DNA of 64,000 nt from Typha latifolia (lineage: Eukaryota > Streptophyta > Magnoliopsida > Poales > Typhaceae), in the NCBI GenBank assembly GCA_019914945.1, contig CM034104.1:13628046-13692045 (forward strand). Reading direction: 5' to 3'. The translations under genes were made by a program, and so were the position numbers. Below the pieces are notes generated by a model. The model had not been told where the DNA came from. It did no database searches and saw only the letters and a program-made list of their open reading frames with translations. Positions 61,560-64,000 of the stretch are shown one piece after another (positions within the stretch are counted from its first letter, which is position 1; every line of letters begins with the position of its first letter).

Positions 61560-64000
61560 ATGTCTTCGGATCCTTTCTATGATGCGGCTCCGGTGTCCGC
61601 CTCCCGTGGACTCGACCTTAATTTCACAGCCTCCGGTGCTGCCGTTGAGGCTCAGGAGATCGTGTCCGAAACCCTAGCGGAGAATTATGTCGATTTGGGT
61701 ATGGTTGGTTCGGAAGCGGAGTCCAATCAAAGGAAGGAATTTGACACGATTCCTGGAGAAGAAGGCGATGTTGATGAGGAGAAGAAGGTTGAGAGCTTGG
61801 GGAAAGTGGCGAAGAGAAGAGGTAGGCCGAGGAAGAAACCTCTTTTAGTTGAAACTACTCACCGTCAAAGTTGCTCCTTGCCATTTCAAGACGAGGGTAA
61901 GGTTGAGCAAGGTGAGGACTTGGGGAAAGTGGCGAAGAGAAGAGGTAGGCCAAAGAAGAAATCGTTTTTAGTTGACAGTACTCACAGTGACAGTTACTCC
62001 TCGCCGTTTCAAGGCGAGAGTAAAGTTGAGAAAGATGAGAGCTTGGGGAAGGTGGCGAAGAGAAGAGGTAGGCCAAAGAAGAAATCACTTTTAGTTGATA
62101 GTACTCACAGCGACAGTTATTCCTCGCCATTTCAAGACGAGAATAAAGTTGAGAAAGACGAGGACTCGGGGAAGGTGTTGAAGAGAAGAGGTAGGCCAAA
62201 GAAGCAGCCTCATCTGCCAGAGTACAGTTACCTGCATAGCTACTTCTCGCCGTTCCAAGATGAGAACAAAGGTAGATTTTCTGTCACGGATTTAGTCTGG
62301 GGTAAGGTTAAGAGCCATCCTTGGTGGCCTGGCCAAATCTTTCATCCTTCATGTGCATCAGAGATGGCATCGACCCATGAGAAGAAGGATCATTTCTTAG
62401 TTGCATATTTTGGGGACAAGACCTTTGCTTGGAATGATGAGTCACTGTTGAAGCCGTTCCAGATGAACTTCTCGCAGATGGAGAAGCAGAGCAGTGTGGA
62501 GGCATTTGTTTTGGCTGTTGATGCATCTTTGGTGGAGGTCACAAGGCGTGTGGAGTTGGCAATGGCGTCCGATGCTGTCGATACTCTAAAAGACCAAAAG
62601 GTTGAGAATGCAGGGCTCCGGGAAGGGACAAAAGTTGCTGCTGTTGATAATTCTTTTATTGCCAACTCTTTTCAGCCTGAGAAGTTCCTTGAGTATATCC
62701 TAGGGTTAGCTCAGCTGCCAACTGAAGGTGTCGATAGGTTGGAGCTTGTGATAGCTAAAGCTCAGTTGACGGCATTTAATCGCTCAAAGGGTTATCCTGA
62801 TCCTACTGAGTTTGTCATGGGTGAAGGAATGGGAAAAAATGTCGGGATTTCACGTGCTAAAAGGAAAAGATCTGGTAAAAGTGATGTTGATTACCTAGAG
62901 TCCCCAGAGACAGAAACTTCTCATTCAGCTTCTGAAAATGAAAGGTCAAGGCATATAGGGAGCTCATCCAAAGATGGTAGAAAGAAGAGGAGACTGTCTG
63001 ATCTGACGGACAAGAGAGATGTTCCTCATTCTGTAGATGGTGGCAGAAGTGGGTCTAGAGTACGAGCTTCTTCACGTTTATCAGGCAGGAAATGTAAGGT
63101 CTACGACTCTGATTCTGATTCCAGTGGGAATAAGAAGAAATCATTTGATATCTTAGGACGTAAGAAGTTGCCCGCAACTCTCACATCTAATGGTGAAGCA
63201 TCTCAAAAGAGACCTCGGGGGAGACCTAGAAAAAATGCTATTGCTGATGATCCTCATACTTTTTTGGTTACTAAAATGGACTATTCTTCCCCTAGTGAGA
63301 TGCTATCACAACTATGTTTATCTGCAACTGACCCTACAAATAATTACAGTTTTCTCTCTACAATAGTTAGCTTTTTCACTAAATACAAGGACTCTTCTGC
63401 ATCTGGTTGTTCTGATGATAAGGAGCTTTTGGAGATTATAGGAGGTAGAAATGGTAAAAGGAGATCAGCCAACTCAGAGCTGGACTATCCAGAAGTGTCC
63501 CCAACTAGTCACATGAAAGATTCCTATTGGTCCGATATTGTTGTCAGTGAGAGTGCTGAAGAAGAATCAGTATCCAGAGGTCAAAAAAGGAAACGAGGAT
63601 CTCATATTAAGGGGGAAAAGAAGAACGAGGAGGGTCTGAAGGAGTCTTTGGTTCTTCACTCGGTCCCTGTATTGGGCACAGCACAAGAATTACAAGTTGA
63701 TATTGAGCATGAAATGGAAGCTGATTCTTCGGCAAACAATTTGACAGAAAAAGTTGAAGTGTGCACACCAACTTCTCTCATTTTGCATTTTAATGACTCA
63801 GAAGCCCTACCATCTGAAAGTGATCTCATCAAGTTCTTTAGTCGTTATGGACCCCTTAGGAAAGCAGAAACAGAAATTCTGAAAGAAGCAAGTGATGCTA
63901 GAGTTGTTTTCAACAGGCGTGCTGATGCAGAGGTAGCATTCAGTAGTGCAGGAAAGTTCAGCATTTTTGGTCGAGCTCTTGTCAGCTATCGTCTTAACTA
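61560..64000 (+). CDS. PWWP-domain protein with AT-hook array, 3' end outside the window
   Basis: An open frame of 813 codons without a stop, cut by the window edge. From the N-terminus: an acidic region with LDLNF; four tandem repeats of about 41 aa, each with an AT-hook KRRGRPKK (near residues 86, 126, 167 and 208); a PWWP domain from about 240 (VWGKVKSHPWWPGQIF, then AYFGDKTFAWND); charged linkers rich in KKRR and DSDSD; a fifth AT-hook-like KRPRGRPRKN near 553; and, from about 738, an RRM-like module (LILHFNDSEALPS, DLIKFFSRYGPL, ARVVFNRRADAE). The order PWWP plus C-terminal RRM-like domain matches Arabidopsis PDP-type proteins, which bind histone methyl marks and work in PEAT or PRC2-linked silencing complexes. 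The ATG is the first in the frame, ten bases after a telo-box. Confidence 0.9.
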   Translation, partial: MSSDPFYDAAPVSASRGLDLNFTASGAAVEAQEIVSETLAENYVDLGMVGSEAESNQRKEFDTIPGEEGDVDEEKKVESLGKVAKRRGRPRKKPLLVETTHRQSCSLPFQDEGKVEQGEDLGKVAKRRGRPKKKSFLVDSTHSDSYSSPFQGESKVEKDESLGKVAKRRGRPKKKSLLVDSTHSDSYSSPFQDENKVEKDEDSGKVLKRRGRPKKQPHLPEYSYLHSYFSPFQDENKGRFSVTDLVWGKVKSHPWWPGQIFHPSCASEMASTHEKKDHFLVAYFGDKTFAWNDESLLKPFQMNFSQMEKQSSVEAFVLAVDASLVEVTRRVELAMASDAVDTLKDQKVENAGLREGTKVAAVDNSFIANSFQPEKFLEYILGLAQLPTEGVDRLELVIAKAQLTAFNRSKGYPDPTEFVMGEGMGKNVGISRAKRKRSGKSDVDYLESPETETSHSASENERSRHIGSSSKDGRKKRRLSDLTDKRDVPHSVDGGRSGSRVRASSRLSGRKCKVYDSDSDSSGNKKKSFDILGRKKLPATLTSNGEASQKRPRGRPRKNAIADDPHTFLVTKMDYSSPSEMLSQLCLSATDPTNNYSFLSTIVSFFTKYKDSSASGCSDDKELLEIIGGRNGKRRSANSELDYPEVSPTSHMKDSYWSDIVVSESAEEESVSRGQKRKRGSHIKGEKKNEEGLKESLVLHSVPVLGTAQELQVDIEHEMEADSSANNLTEKVEVCTPTSLILHFNDSEALPSESDLIKFFSRYGPLRKAETEILKEASDARVVFNRRADAEVAFSSAGKFSIFGRALVSYRLN
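61786..62272 (+). repeat. coding tandem repeat, four units of about 123 bp
   Basis: Units 2 to 4 begin at about 61899, 62022 and 62145 with KVE-x-x-E and have a constant 123-bp period. Unit 1 (from about 61786) lacks three codons. Each codes for LGKVAKRRGRPKKK then a SPFQDE-type ending. Units 2 and 3 are the closest at DNA level. Confidence 0.9.

Noticed and set aside
1..64000. Search for CRISPR arrays, operons, phage or bacterial defence genes
   Set aside because: Spliced plant genes throughout; the only short tandem repeats are microsatellites, a 9-bp minisatellite and local duplications.

Overview
This is a nuclear segment of a flowering plant, most likely a monocot. The evidence is spliced genes with GT-AG introns, plant-specific families (L-type lectin receptor kinase, TET3-type tetraspanin, RCI2/LTI6, EF-hand S-adenosylmethionine transporter-like carrier), 5'-UTR introns in eEF1A genes, AT-rich intergenic DNA, and GC-rich first or single exons beside AT-richer downstream exons (a gradient typical of monocots). 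The species cannot be fixed from the sequence. Gene models below were built by hand from reading frames, splice-site phase and family knowledge; every multi-exon model closes in frame.

Layout. 0-8.4 kb: alpha-taxilin-like coiled-coil gene (-, 11 exons) with a Mutator-type MITE in an intron. 9-11 kb: intronless L-type lectin receptor kinase (-). 13.1-13.7 kb: CxxCxxCC (YkgJ-type) protein (+). 14-19.6 kb: RluA-family RNA pseudouridine synthase (-, 14 exons). 22.2-23.1 kb: basic/acidic plant protein of unknown function (+). 23.5-27.8 kb: spliceosomal SYF1/XAB2 (-, 7 exons), head-to-head with a TMEM70-like mitochondrial membrane protein (+, 28.1-30.0 kb). 30.8-36.0 kb: membrane-anchored alpha/beta hydrolase (-, 6 exons). 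37.9-43.9 kb: tandem pair of eEF1A genes (-) that share a near-identical conversion tract; the upstream copy carries a decayed plastid trnR in its 5'-UTR intron. 46.3-50.8 kb: intron-containing pseudogene of the EF-hand SAM transporter-like mitochondrial carrier (+). 52.6-55.7 kb: phosphatidylinositol-transfer-protein-like gene (+) with an 8-nt microexon. 56.9-58.3 kb: tetraspanin-3-like (-). 60.0-60.2 kb: RCI2/PMP3 (+) behind a dense set of ACGT elements. 61.6 kb to the end: AT-hook/PWWP chromatin protein (+), cut by the window edge.

The genes are unrelated housekeeping, signalling and membrane functions in an ordinary euchromatic arrangement. No operon, defence island, CRISPR array or multi-gene novel system is present. 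The most notable points are evolutionary and structural: eEF1A gene conversion, the plastid tRNA relic, the carrier pseudogene, the microexon, a duplicated 3' splice site, a GC-AG intron, and the Gly at the catalytic Asp position of the pseudouridine synthase.
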